Shown one piece after another: positions 20,002 through 30,233 of a stretch of DNA of 64,000 bases; the stretch's first letter is position 1; every line of letters starts with the position of its first letter. Below the pieces are notes generated by a model. That model had not been told where the DNA came from. It saw nothing but the letters and a program-made list of their open reading frames with translations, and did not search any database. Position numbers and translations under genes: made by a program. The stretch spans positions 247,745 through 311,744 of the forward strand of contig NW_027488833.1 of NCBI RefSeq assembly GCF_050948215.1, in the 5' to 3' direction. This DNA is from Halictus rubicundus. Its lineage: Eukaryota; Arthropoda; Insecta; Hymenoptera; Halictidae.

Positions 20002-22624
20002 TCTTTGATTAGATGTACCTGGTTCTACTGCACATGCACTTTCTTTCTGTGCCAACAATGGTTCCCTAAACGGCTGGCCTCTGTTGTATCTACTGTCTAT
20101 TATTTCTGGCAGCATGTAGTCCTCGTAGAATCTTTTTAATTTTTCTTCCATCTCTGCTGCCCAGAATGCATCGTCTCTTTTTACTTGTATTATCTTCATT
20201 CCTTTTGGCGTCCATAAACAGAATAGAGCATTTTGTCTATTTGTTATGTGCAATTGTCCTTGCACTTGATGATAGTAATGGTGAGTTTTATTCATTTTAT
20301 CACCCTGAAAAATGCGTCGTATCGCATAAAACTTCTCCATTGCTTCATCGGGAGTTAAATCCCTCGCCGAATATGGACACTTTATCTCGACGATTGTATC
20401 GTCCTGTACAAGTCCATCTGGTGTCGCACCTAAGTAAGGCACGAAAGAATCGATGAACAGCCCACACGGTAGAATAGAGATTCCTAATTCTACTTCCATT
20501 TGTCTCAGGGCGTTCATCTCGTTTTCCCTTCCGTATTGTACGGCTGGCAGACTTTCGATTTGTGGATACACCACAGCTTTCAAACAACTTGCTCGTGATG
20601 TAGTCTTTCGTAATCGGCATACTGGGCCGAAATTGGATGCTGTTAATAATTTCTTCCTATAAGCCATCCATCTTTCGCTGTTCCCTTGACTACGAGTTTC
20701 AGCCTCGATCGTGTGTCGCATCGATTGCCACTCGAGGAGCGTTGCCATGTGTCTCTCACATTCAGAAAGATATACTGTCTCCTCCATGTCTGGTTTTGCA
20801 GCACTGGGGCCATAATCTTTGTCGCATTGTTGTTTCTCCTGTCGGAAGGAGGATGCTTTCTTTCGTGCTCTATATTCAATTTCCTTTTCCACTTCACGCT
20901 TACGTCGATTTTCCAACTGTTTTACTAAGGTTGTCGGTTCTTTGCTCATTGCAGCGCTCAATCGACTAAATATTTCTTTTGTGTTGAATTGGACGACAGC
21001 AGCAGAGACTCTACCCTGATAAGAACCTCTTTGTCCATAGTTTATGCGTTTCCCTGCGATGAATTTCGCAATTATATTATTAAAGCACTCTACGGCGTTA
21101 TTATTCAATGCATATAATAAACTTTCCGCATGGACGAAGAGCGGCTGCATTGCTTCTTCGATGTTTTGATATATACCCGTTTCTTTTAATTGCGGGACAT
21201 AATTGATTTGTTCGGGGTCAGAGTATTTGCTACAAAAGTAAGCCAATTTCTGACACTCTTTGTGTTCACCGAACACGTGACTTGGCACGTTTCTCAGATC
21301 TATTTTTAAATTTTTTATTTGGTCTGATAATCTCAGCTTTTCTTTGAAGCGGTGTTCTGCAGCTTTCTTTACACCAGTGCGCAGACGGAGGGCATTTTGC
21401 TTCACGATACCTCTTAGATTTTTGTAGCGGCCTTTTGCGACGATCTCATTTATCTTTCTGCTGAAATTCCGCAAAAGATGGTTGGTGCATTCAATTTTCC
21501 GCACTTGTACCATGTACTCTTTATACGGATCGTTATCCAAGATCTTTTTATAGACGCTACTATCACCGTCGGCAACCAAAATGTTGTATATTAGGCCGTG
21601 CATTTCTACGCTATATTGGAATCCTTCCACAATAGCAGCACTTTCCATGCCCGTTGAACTCTGATCGCGACCCCAGTTTTTGTAGCAGCGATGCTCGCGT
21701 GCCACTTCCTTCTTTTTAGCTGCTGCGTGGCAAACGAAGCAGAATTTATTTTTTACACTGAGGTGTAGAACCTTCTTCGTGTAATATCCCACGATGGCTC
21801 CTACACCAGAAAGGGAATTATAATCGCCGCCACGATATGACCTCTTCATGTATGAATGAAGGAAGGAATGAACGGTATATTACATCCTGGATGTACGTCG
21901 CCTCTTGCTATGGCTAATTCCCTCTCCTGTCTTCCAGCATCTTCCATCTCTCGTTGTGCAGCCACTTCGAAGGCATCGATTATTTTGTCGTGGCATTTTC
22001 GGTATAAATGCTTAGACATGCACGACATATTCATGCCACATATCATTTCTTCCAGCTGTTTATATCCGCCTCCTGTCAGTATTGTTGCGGAAACTGCGCT
22101 GCGATTGATATCCATGGCGTCATTATTTTCTTGAATACATCGGTGCGCTCCTTGTGATTGCACATCTGGCATTGCACGTGATAGATTTTCTCTATTCCGT
22201 TTTGTTGACACCCAACTATCTTTAAATGCCTGATGCCGCAATTTATTTGTGAATGTTCTTCAAGCTTTACAATTTGATCGAAGACATAGCTGAAGTCAAC
22301 AAAGTCTATTCCTTGCGATATTGCTGGTTCCACTGTATCCGATTCTTCATTCTCTATGATCCAGCAGGATTCGGAATTAGTGCCATATTCGACATCTGTA
22401 TCTTTTTCTTCGTTCTTTGCTGCTTCTTGTATAGTGTTGGCACTGTGTGATTCTTCTACAATTTCTTCTACAATTTCTTCTATTATCTCTATGTTTTCCG
22501 TATTGTACATCGACGTAGCTGGCAGCATTTCACGATAATTATCCGCACAGAAATCTACTTCTATTTTGTTATTGCCTGCTTCGCTGTTGCATGCTGCTGC
22601 ATTCCATTGTCGTCGCCTGAACAT
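19999..22624 (-). pseudogene. Mutator-like transposase fused to YqaJ-type nuclease, frameshifted
   Basis: Three collinear minus-strand frames make one gene: 22624 to about 22125, about 22135 to 21855, and 21849 to 19999. The N-terminal part has cysteines (CQMCNHKE) and an acidic stretch. The middle part reads ATILTGGGYKQLEEM and CMSKHLYRKCHDKI, and the main part SLSGVGAIVGYYTKK, VADGDSSVYKKIL and NNNAVECFNNIIAK. I recognise these from the Mutator-like domain of arthropod proteins that end in a YqaJ exonuclease domain. The YqaJ part has LTASNF (about 402-407 of the last segment), GRENE (440-444), ATPDG (476-480), EIKCPY (488-493) and HQVQGQL (527-533), so its nuclease site looks complete. The middle-to-last junction is scrambled: a short TTCC/TTCA stretch replaces residues expected before KRSYRGG. 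With two frame breaks it is not translatable as it stands. Confidence 0.75.
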
Positions 22625-23022
22625 ATAGTTTGTTTAACGAGAAATAGTTTCACATTTTTCAATTTAACATCTGATTAAAATAATTAGTAAGTAATTGAAT
22701 TAATTGAAAGGTTTGAATTATGTAATTCAGTTACAACGTAGTTGAATTACTATATAATTGAAATATAATGTAATTCAATTGTTTAATTGAATTACAACGT
22801 AACTGAATTAGCACAACTATGCCTACATAATTCATACGGGTGATTCTACGTCAAATCGATTACTTTTTTGGCCTCGATGTCAGGGATTTTGATGAATTTG
22901 AAATATGCTGTAGTTCATATGTAATTGAAAGGGGAACCCCGCCCCCCCCGTGGGAGGGGGTCATTATTTTTCTTATTTAAAAATTATTGAAAAGATACTG
23001 TTTTGTATTTTTAGATGAATAG
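22625..23022. other. AT-rich low-complexity DNA and a repeat fragment
   Basis: Low-complexity (A/T)AATTGAATTAC-type sequence at about 22680-22815. Then about 22840-22960 (CGTCAAATCGATTACTTTTT, GATTTTGATGAATTTGAA) resembles 40925-41040, a diverged dispersed repeat. No gene seen. Confidence 0.5.
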
Positions 23023-23023
23023 A

Positions 23024-23199
23024 GAGGTTTATGATACGGACGCTTGAGTCCCGCTATTTTTGTGCAAAAGGTACAACTGGTATTCCAGATGTTTTTAACC
23101 CATTATTGCAGTCAGGCCTAAGGTTCGTTTTTTTTTTTTGGACACGTGCACCTCTACGGCTCTGACCCTCTAAATAGCGATTTACGTATCATAAACCTC
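23024..23199. repeat. Small foldback element
   Basis: GAGGTTTATGATACG (23024-23038) is repeated inverted as CGTATCATAAACCTC (23185-23199). The 176-bp unit has no coding capacity. Confidence 0.65.
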
Positions 23200-24070
23200 C
23201 AGATGCGATCCTGCTTCGGGCATTACGAAGCGCGCGACCCCCCACGGGCCTATACCTGAGCGTTTCCTTCGTCAATAACTACTACTGCTTTGTATTAAAC
23301 GTTCGTATTGTATATTAACATACGTTTACTTATTTGTATTTATTGTAAACCAGAAAGCATGTCAGCTCACTGAAGATAATAATAATAATACGGTTATTCC
23401 ACGCAAAACCGGACACTTCTTGGAATAATGTTGCGGGTGTTGTTCAAATTTGAATATGTTCTATTCTTCAGTGACCTATGAAGGAATCTTCAATGATTTT
23501 TCGATATCTTGAAAATTGTTCATTTTACAGAAGTGTAAAAAAACGTGCCACCCTTTTTTCATTAAATGATAAGACTAGAATTAACAAACCGATGAGAATG
23601 AGTTTTTAGGAGCTTATAGTGAAAACATAGGAGTATCTGCTAAAAATGTTGTCATTTGAGAAAAATGTTTTCTCAACATTTATTTTGTAATTGTTTTAAA
23701 CAACTGCAGTGTTTTCATAGCAGGGACATTTTTAAAAATTTGGAAAGAAATGAGGATACAGCAGTCGAATGGAGAAATGCAGTGAAGGTAGAAGAAATAA
23801 ACTTTACCGGAAATTGAAGCAGTTTTCAAACACACCCTGCGTGGGTCTGTGGTACGTCAAGTTTCATTGTGAAACGGTACGAACGGGCAGACTTTCTCAA
23901 GGACGTGAGAATGGTTTTTTTGCCGTACCCGAGTCGTAAAGTAATAAATTCGCCTAAGAGACAGGAAGAGGCTCTGCAAAATGACATCGCCTAACTCGAC
24001 CATAACAGAAACCCAAACTGAAATTCGAACTGACGTCAGAAAACACATGTTTCGAGCATGTACTGTTACA
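23200..24070. repeat. Degenerate dispersed repeat fragments
   Basis: About 23390-23660 (CAAATTTGAATATGTT, GTGACCTATGAAGGAA, TTTTTCATTAAATGATAAGA, GATGAGAATGAGTTTTTAGG) is related to the repeats at 50477-50607, 52026-52110 and 56151-56593. No gene seen in the rest. Confidence 0.45.
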
Positions 24071-24300
24071 CAGGGTGAGGCACTAAAACCGGCCACCTGA
24101 ATAACTTGGTTGCTATTGGTGATGGGAAAAAACGCATCAGGCCAAAATTATTTGGTATCGAGCGGCTGATTATTCGATGTTATTATTTTTTTTTATGGGA
24201 ACCACATATTTTTGAACTGCTACGATTGTAGCCCTTCTCCAGACAATTTCAACGACATAGTCATGGTCATTCAAGGTCGTTCAAGGTTATAAACGTTAAC
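24071..24300. repeat. Possible single end of a CAGGGTG-type DNA element
   Basis: CAGGGTGAGGCACTAAAACC resembles the CAGGGTG termini of Tc1/mariner-like elements. I found no inverted partner nearby, so it is a fragment or a wrong call. Confidence 0.25.
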
Positions 24301-25149
24301 AAGGAGGAAGAATATAAATTCACTGTGAATGCTACGTAATGGGATATTTTCTTTATAACAATCGAACCGAGTCAATGCAAAATATGAACAATGTGCTTCA
24401 GTTTTTCATAGTGAGTATTCACACTGTTTTTGGGTAAGTATTGTATATCTTTCATTGAATCATAACAAAACTAAAACTTAATTTTTTACGTTTACTGCAA
24501 ACTTTGCCTGCAGACATCCAAAAGCTGCAGATAATTAATTTGACTAGACAAATTGACCAAAAGTTCATCAATTTGAAAACGTACTGGTTAAATTAATTGG
24601 CTTATCTTTTATATTTGTTATATTTTTGTTTATACCTTTATCTTTTATAAACGCATAACACGTATGTGAAATAATACGAAATAACAAAGGGCGTAATATA
24701 TAGCATGGAAATTATTTTAAGATAATTGAAAAATTATCTATAATTATAATGAATGATTATAAAAAATACTTTTTGACACGCCTGTGATGCGTTTTTGCCT
24801 TCTCGGTAATTTTGGTATGCATTGAATACAAAAAGATAAATATAAAATACATATGCAAAAAGTAAAAAATGGTGTAGAAGATTATAATTCAACGAAATTA
24901 TAATTCTAATGGAAAAATTACCAATTTTCATCCTAATATCCATTTTTGCGAAAGAAATGTATTTCATATCGTGATATACACGAACATTGAATTTCAAAAA
25001 GTAAATCTTGAACAGTAAATTCCGCACTGTGACTAAGGCGAACAAGTGGCAAAATTTTGGACAAAAATCCAAATGTGTTTACGAATGTATATGTATTGTT
25101 AATTAGTCACAAAAAATTAAATTTAACAATAAAATTAAAAAATTAAAAA
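24301..25149. other. AT-rich stretch, no gene seen
   Basis: Strongly AT-rich. Open frames are short, with asparagine/lysine/isoleucine-type composition expected by chance. Confidence 0.55.
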
Positions 25150-25985
25150 AAATTCACAATATTTATGCATAAAAATAATTGTTATATGCAGATTTAATAT
25201 GCTCCTAATATGCAGTTTTGCCAAGGGAATTTTTCGTACATCCTGATATAAACGTCTAGTGAGATGTGCTCCACTTGTCTGCACTGTGCGCTGCGGCGCA
25301 CAGTGGACAATTTGAACAAAATTGGATTCAAAATCAAGGAACTTTCGATAGGAATGAGGTAGAGCGATGAAATTTTTTTTAAATGAAAGCTGCAACTTTG
25401 TAGAATATGGGAAAAAATAGGGAGATTATTACCATCCAATCATTTCAACGAAAAAATGACTTCATTAGTTTTTGTCAGAAAAATCCATTTTTTGCAAAAT
25501 CCTGAGGTCGTAGACAAATTTTGAGACCAGATTTGAAATCAGCGTGAAAAAATCTATGGGAAATGATGTATAGTATGTTAAAAAAAAATTTTCCGCGCGT
25601 GGTATTGGAAAAACTAAAATTTTCTTGAATTTGTTCGCGTTTAACGAATTTTCTCGAGGTTAAAAAACGTTCGTACCACAATCTCTCTATTTTTCCCATA
25701 TTCTACAAAGATGCAGCTTTCATTTAAAAAAAATTTCATCGCTCTACCTCATTCTTATCGAAAGTTCCTTGATTTCGATTCCGATTTTGTCCAAATTGCC
25801 CACTGTGCGCCGCACGGGAACACTGTAGATGTATCTCACTACATGTTTATTTGACGATGTACGAAAACTTCCTTTGGCAGAACTGTATATTAGCAGGAAA
25901 TTCATATTATTATTCATTTAAAAATCATGTAACAATTATTTTTATGCATAAAAATTGTGAATTTGTTTTGTTATAATTATTAACT
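25150..25985. mobile_element. Outer foldback element split by a second foldback
   Basis: The left arm at about 25155-25290 (TTTATGCATAAAAATAATTG, TGCCAAGGGAATTTTTCGTA) recurs inverted at about 25815-25970 (TACGAAAACTTCCTTTGGCA, AATTATTTTTATGCATAAA). The inner foldback sits between the arms. Confidence 0.65.
25297..25809 (-). mobile_element. Foldback non-autonomous DNA element, copy 2
   Basis: CGCACAGTGGACAATTTGAA at the left and TTCCGATTTTGTCCAAATTG...CACTGTGCG at the right are inverted repeats of about 130 bp. The 513-bp unit has the same interior as the element at 6995-7655, in opposite orientation. A CACTGTGCG palindrome abuts its left end. Confidence 0.75.
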
Positions 25986-26124
25986 ACATTGGTAAATATA
26001 ATTGTCTGTAAGAAATTTCCTCTATATATACTAACCAAACTACGAGAAGTCCCCAAAAACAGACCGTTTGTCCGCACTGTGCGCCGGCGGGTATTATGAA
26101 TCAAATTTTAGAAAGAAATATATA
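25986..26124. other. Spacer between foldback elements
   Basis: AT-rich, with another GCACTGTGCGCC word at 26073-26084 that matches foldback termini. No gene. Confidence 0.4.
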
Positions 26125-27227
26125 CAGGGTATCCCAGCTAACTTGACCATCCTCGCTTAGTGTTAGTCATAGAAAAAAAACGTTATAGGGCAATATTAAC
26201 CTAACCGAAGGGGCAATATAATGATTCTGAAAAACTTTTTTCAAGGTCATTTTTTTCTAGATATCAAGGTCATCAAATTTTTCTAAAAGGAACTGTATAT
26301 TTTTTTTATGGCGATGTAATAGTTGGGGTGAAGACCTCTTCAATGACATATTATACAATGACCTTCGTATGATTTTGGGTACGAAAAATCCAAAAAGCAT
26401 TGCAGGTATTATCAGCGATAATTTACTACACTAATTGGTTTGATTGAACTACTCTATTTCAATAAATGTTCGAAATGATGACCATTGTTTGCAATACATT
26501 GTTGTATACGGAAAATAAATGATTCTCTGGCTGTTCTAATAGTTTAATTGCTAATATTGGAACATATGATGTACAGTAAAATCTCTTTTCCTGTCCAACA
26601 GCCATAGTTTTATATTTATTTATAACTGCGTCTATTGCGCCGACCGCGCCGACCGCACCGATGAATGGAATGTATTGAATGTTAGTGAATAAGTTTTTCT
26701 TATCCTCAATAATGAATAATTTCAATTTATAAACGCTGATAAGCTTTTGATTTCGTTTACTACTGTTAGTTCGATGTCAGTTTACAATAGAAAACAGATA
26801 TATTTATTTATGGTGAGGCTGGAAACTCTGCGGAAGCATCCCGTTTATACGCGGAGAGATACCCGGAAAGACGTCATCCTTCTCGAAGGAGCTTCGATGT
26901 CGAGTAGTTCAATCAAACCAATTAGTATGGTAAATTAATCACTGATAATACCTATAATGCTGTTTGGATTTTTCATACCCAAGGTCACACGAAGGTCATT
27001 GTATAATATGTCATTGAAGAGGTCTTTACCTCTACGATAAAAAAATATATAGTTCCATTAAAAAAAAATTTATGATCTTGATATCTAGAAAAAATGACCT
27101 CGAAAAAAGTTTTTTCCGAATCATTATATTGCTCTTTCGGTTAGATTAATATTGTCCTATTATGTTTATTTCTATTACTAACACTAAGCGAGATATTCAA
27201 GGTGGTCAAGTTAGCTGTGACACCCTG
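26125..27227 (-). mobile_element. Long-TIR DNA element with transposase remnant
   Basis: CAGGGTATCCCAGCTAACTT at the left and CAAGTTAGCTGTGACACCCTG at the right begin inverted arms of about 320 bp. The arms also share GTTTGATTGAACTACTC and its complement at about 26440 and 26905. Near the end of the left arm the minus strand reads FRIQQCIANNGHHFEHLL before a stop at 26454-26456. I recognise this as the typical last residues of a Tc1/mariner-like insect transposase. The rest of the transposase is decayed or deleted. Confidence 0.65.
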
Positions 27228-27460
27228 CATATATATGTATATATATAATTGGGAGACCATATTACCACGTTACCAAGTTACCATGTCTTTCCCTCTATTA
27301 CATTCGACATATATCATACATACATAAATAAATATTACTAACAGCAAATTCATAGTATAAAACGTAACTTACCTTTCTCGCCACTTTTTATTTTTAGATG
27401 CGTGGGTCCCAAATGGTGTATAATGGTTTTTTCTTTTACGCCCCACGTTGCTTTGCGCTT
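27228..27460. other. Spacer before BEL/Pao element
   Basis: AT-rich DNA without a gene. It ends in CGCTT (27456-27460), the left copy of a target duplication. Confidence 0.6.
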
Positions 27461-27840
27461 TGTACGGTTCCGAGAGGATGCATGCCGCGGCCCCCGTAGA
27501 ATACCGTAGTTTTATTTTTACGGCGTAATTTCACTTTCTCCAGATGTCGTTGAAGGCCCTTTTCCGATTTTTGTCCGTCCTTCGACTAATCACGAAGAAT
27601 GCTAATCCTTGAGTTGCCGCACGCGAGGCGCTTGAGGATTCGAGCTGATGGCATTGGAAAAGTGGCCATAAGTCAATCCGTGCGACCCTCACACCGTGTA
27701 CCGTCCGCGAGGTACTTGAGGGTTCCGGATTCGGACACAGCGGGCCTTATGGCCCACTACACGCGGCGGCCAAGGGGTCGTAAATCCTCTTCCGCACGAC
27801 GCGAGGTACGCTCGGGTTTCGCTACAACCCCAATAACCGT

Positions 27841-27877
27841 GTCTCTGGTTTTCGTCAAACGGACGAAAACCAGAGAC
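27841..27877 (+). promoter_or_regulatory. Perfect 16-bp hairpin in the LTR
   Basis: GTCTCTGGTTTTCGTC (27841-27856), loop AAACG, then GACGAAAACCAGAGAC (27862-27877). The same hairpin is at 34771-34807 in the other LTR. Role unknown. Confidence 0.8.
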
Positions 27878-28043
27878 AGTAAACGCACGTTTTTCCAGCC
27901 CTTGGTCTTCGTCACCGGACCTCGGCCAAGGGGCAATAAATTAGCTGCTAGCCACTTGGCTAGCACGGCTTACGTGGGCCACTTAGGCCTTCGTCGCGCT
28001 GCTCCGGGGTCCCATAAATCGCGCAATTTGGGAACTCTTCCTT

Positions 28044-28117
28044 ATTTGACTTGAGGTGGGACTTCCTCCTCCACCGGTGAGGGCTGTTCCAGAAGATCCT
28101 CCGCCCTCAAGTCAAAT
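28044..28117 (+). promoter_or_regulatory. LTR stem-loop conserved between two BEL elements
   Basis: ATTTGACTTGAGG (28044-28056) pairs fully with CCTCAAGTCAAAT (28105-28117), followed by TAACGAATAGGGATGG. The counterpart is at 6638-6703. Confidence 0.6.
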
Positions 28118-28506
28118 TAACGAATAGGGATGGTTCTTCCCCCGAAAACGGGCCCATGGCCAAAAAATAGCGTCACCACCGAGGTGACGAAAAAGAACAG
28201 CGGACCTCGGGGCAGCAGATAGTCCTTAGATCTCTCCGAGACTATATCGATACTACGGCTTGACTAGACACTTACAACGTCTTTCAAGAAATTGTTAACG
28301 TTCTCGCGAACAGCACGTCTCGTGTCGGAGACAAGGCTATTTCAATTTAAACCCACACTTGTAAACACAACATCGTCCATTCGACTACTGGAATTAGTTG
28401 CCCAAAGATAAACTCCGCCGGCAACCGCTTTGTATTTAACTGAATAAAGATATATTTATTTCCGCGATTAATACAAAGATATAGTTCTTTTCGAGAACCC
28501 AACACA

Positions 28507-28524
28507 TGGTCCTTCGAACCGGAT
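28507..28524 (+). promoter_or_regulatory. Primer binding site (tRNA-Tyr-like)
   Basis: TGGTCCTTCGAACCGGAT directly follows the LTR. From memory it complements the 3' end of insect tRNA-Tyr (ATCCGGCTCGAAGGACCA) with one mismatch. Confidence 0.7.
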
Positions 28525-28612
28525 CCAGTGGCGTAATTGGAGTGAATAAAGTGTCGGTCAATGAACATATTCGCATACGAACTTTGTGAAGTTCAACATC
28601 TTTGGCAATACC

Positions 28613-28800
28613 GTGACCAGAGACAACTCCGTGGACGACAGCATCAGCAGTCAACCTCCGAAGCTCCAGAGACGTTCCTGCGCTAGCGTGACCAGGGACA
28701 ACTCCGTGGACGACGACGTCAGCAGTCAACCTCCGAAACTCCAGAGACGTTCCTGCATTATCGTGACCAGGGACAACTCCGTGGACGACGGCACCGGCGA
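28613..28800 (+). repeat. 75-bp tandem repeats in the BEL leader
   Basis: About 2.5 copies, starting at 28613, 28688 and 28763. Each begins GTGACCAG.GACAACTCCGTG. The period is a multiple of three, and one frame (28565-28816) stays open with a 25-residue repeat (VTRDNSVDD, then SSQPPKLQRRSC). That frame has no ATG, so translation is doubtful. Confidence 0.85.
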
Positions 28801-28880
28801 AGGTAGGCTCGTTTAATTTTCGCGCCAATTAAATTTCCCATTTATCCTTTCGTTTCCCTGTCTCGAATTTCGTGGTAAAA

Positions 28881-30233
28881 ATGGCACATATCGAGAAAGC
28901 CGACAAAGCCATTGAAAAACAAATTCGTTCGATTAAACAGAATCGAAGTTATTTTAAAGCTCAAATCACCTCATTAGGTAAATTTGTCGAGTCATTCACA
29001 GAATCAAAAAGAGAACTTATTAAATTACAAGAACGCATAAATCGAATCCGATCTCTTTTTCTAAAATTTAACGACAACCAAGACGAACTGGGTATGTTAA
29101 CCGAGGATTATGATGCCATAGAATCAGAACGTGAGGAAATAACGAATGCGTATGACGAAGTTCTTGCGGCAGCTCTCGAGCTCCAAGATTCGCTGTCAAT
29201 CAAACCGAATGATGATAAAAATGTTAGTTTATCCGAACATAAAATAACCGCGAATAAAATTTCTGTAAACCTACCAAACATCAATTTGCCAAAATTTGAC
29301 GGAAGAATAGAGAAATGGGTAACGTTCCGCGATGCATTTTTATCGATGATCGATTCAGACACAAGTCTGAGAAAGATACAAAAATTAACGTATCTCACTT
29401 TGTCGTTAACCGGGGAAGCCAAAGAATCGATAGAAGCGTTCACAATAAGCGAAGAAAATTACGACGTGGTATGGAACCACTTAACAGAAATATACAACAA
29501 TAAACGCGTATTAGTTCTGCGACATGCGACGTTATTACGGGAAACCCCGTTCATGAAAAATGACTCTTCTGACGCGATTCGAGAATTAGTTCGGCATATG
29601 CAACTTCATATTCGATCGTTAGAAGCTTTAGGCAGAACATGGGAAGACATAGCTAATGATCTCTTAACTAGCATTGTCATTTCTCGGATGGGAGACGAAA
29701 CGCGAAAGACGTGGGAGCATACGTTAATAGACACAGAAGTTCCGAAAGTAAACGACATATTTAAACACTTACATAATGCTTCCCACCAATCGCAGGATTA
29801 TGCATCGATTGCATGTATGAATAAACCGCCCGTATATACGTCGTCTCGCCCTACGAGCTACAAACGTGAAAATCAGTACATTCGACAAACGCGATCGCGA
29901 AATTCACCTCCTCCGTCACCGAAATTTCAACGCCGGACCGCCTTTGCAACTCAGGCGCGAGTATGGCCCTGTTCTTTTTGCAAAAACGAAGGGCACCGTA
30001 CGTATCAATGTCCTCATTTTCTAGACATGAATATAGAAAAACGTATCGAAGCCGTGAAAAATGCGAAATTATGTTTGAACTGTCTGTTGCCCGGTCATTC
30101 GGTGGATAAATGCAGGTTGGGGACATGCCAATTTTGCGAATTAAAACACAATTCACGACTGCATAAAACCGCGCACGCACCTTTGGAAAAAATCAAATCT
30201 CGTTCGGATCCGCAATTAAACAATCAAGAATGA
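28881..30233 (+). CDS. gag: BEL/Pao Gag
   Basis: The structural protein of the element. The ATG at 28881 (MAHIEKADKAIEKQ) is the first Met of the frame. An N-terminal helical region (about 1-105) is followed by the Pao-type gag core (LPNINLPKFDGRIEKWVTF, FLSMIDSD). Near the C-terminus are the nucleocapsid knuckles CSFCKNEGHRTYQC, CLNCLLPGHSVDKC and CQFCELKHNSRLH. The frame stops at UGA 30231-30233 and continues open in the same frame into pol. Related BEL elements usually have a single gag-pol frame, so the stop is either a recent mutation or a readthrough site. Confidence 0.88.
   Translation: MAHIEKADKAIEKQIRSIKQNRSYFKAQITSLGKFVESFTESKRELIKLQERINRIRSLFLKFNDNQDELGMLTEDYDAIESEREEITNAYDEVLAAALELQDSLSIKPNDDKNVSLSEHKITANKISVNLPNINLPKFDGRIEKWVTFRDAFLSMIDSDTSLRKIQKLTYLTLSLTGEAKESIEAFTISEENYDVVWNHLTEIYNNKRVLVLRHATLLRETPFMKNDSSDAIRELVRHMQLHIRSLEALGRTWEDIANDLLTSIVISRMGDETRKTWEHTLIDTEVPKVNDIFKHLHNASHQSQDYASIACMNKPPVYTSSRPTSYKRENQYIRQTRSRNSPPPSPKFQRRTAFATQARVWPCSFCKNEGHRTYQCPHFLDMNIEKRIEAVKNAKLCLNCLLPGHSVDKCRLGTCQFCELKHNSRLHKTAHAPLEKIKSRSDPQLNNQE

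Larger units (their letters stand above)
27461..28506 (+). repeat. 5' LTR of the intact BEL/Pao element
   Basis: Begins TGTACGGTTCCGAGAGG and ends CGAGAACCCAACACA. AATAAA lies at about 28442. Contains a perfect 16-bp hairpin (27841-27877) and the conserved BEL stem-loop (28044-28117). Confidence 0.93.

Noticed and set aside
24071..24300. A second full CAGGGTG-type transposon
   Set aside because: No inverted partner terminus could be found nearby, so it is listed only as a possible fragment.
27599..28054. A 151-codon open frame in the BEL LTR, repeated at 34529-34984
   Set aside because: It lies in both LTR copies, is arginine-rich from GC-rich DNA, shows no domain and crosses the perfect hairpin.
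28613..28800. CRISPR-like appearance of the 75-bp repeats
   Set aside because: The units are directly tandem without unique spacers, in a eukaryotic retrotransposon leader.
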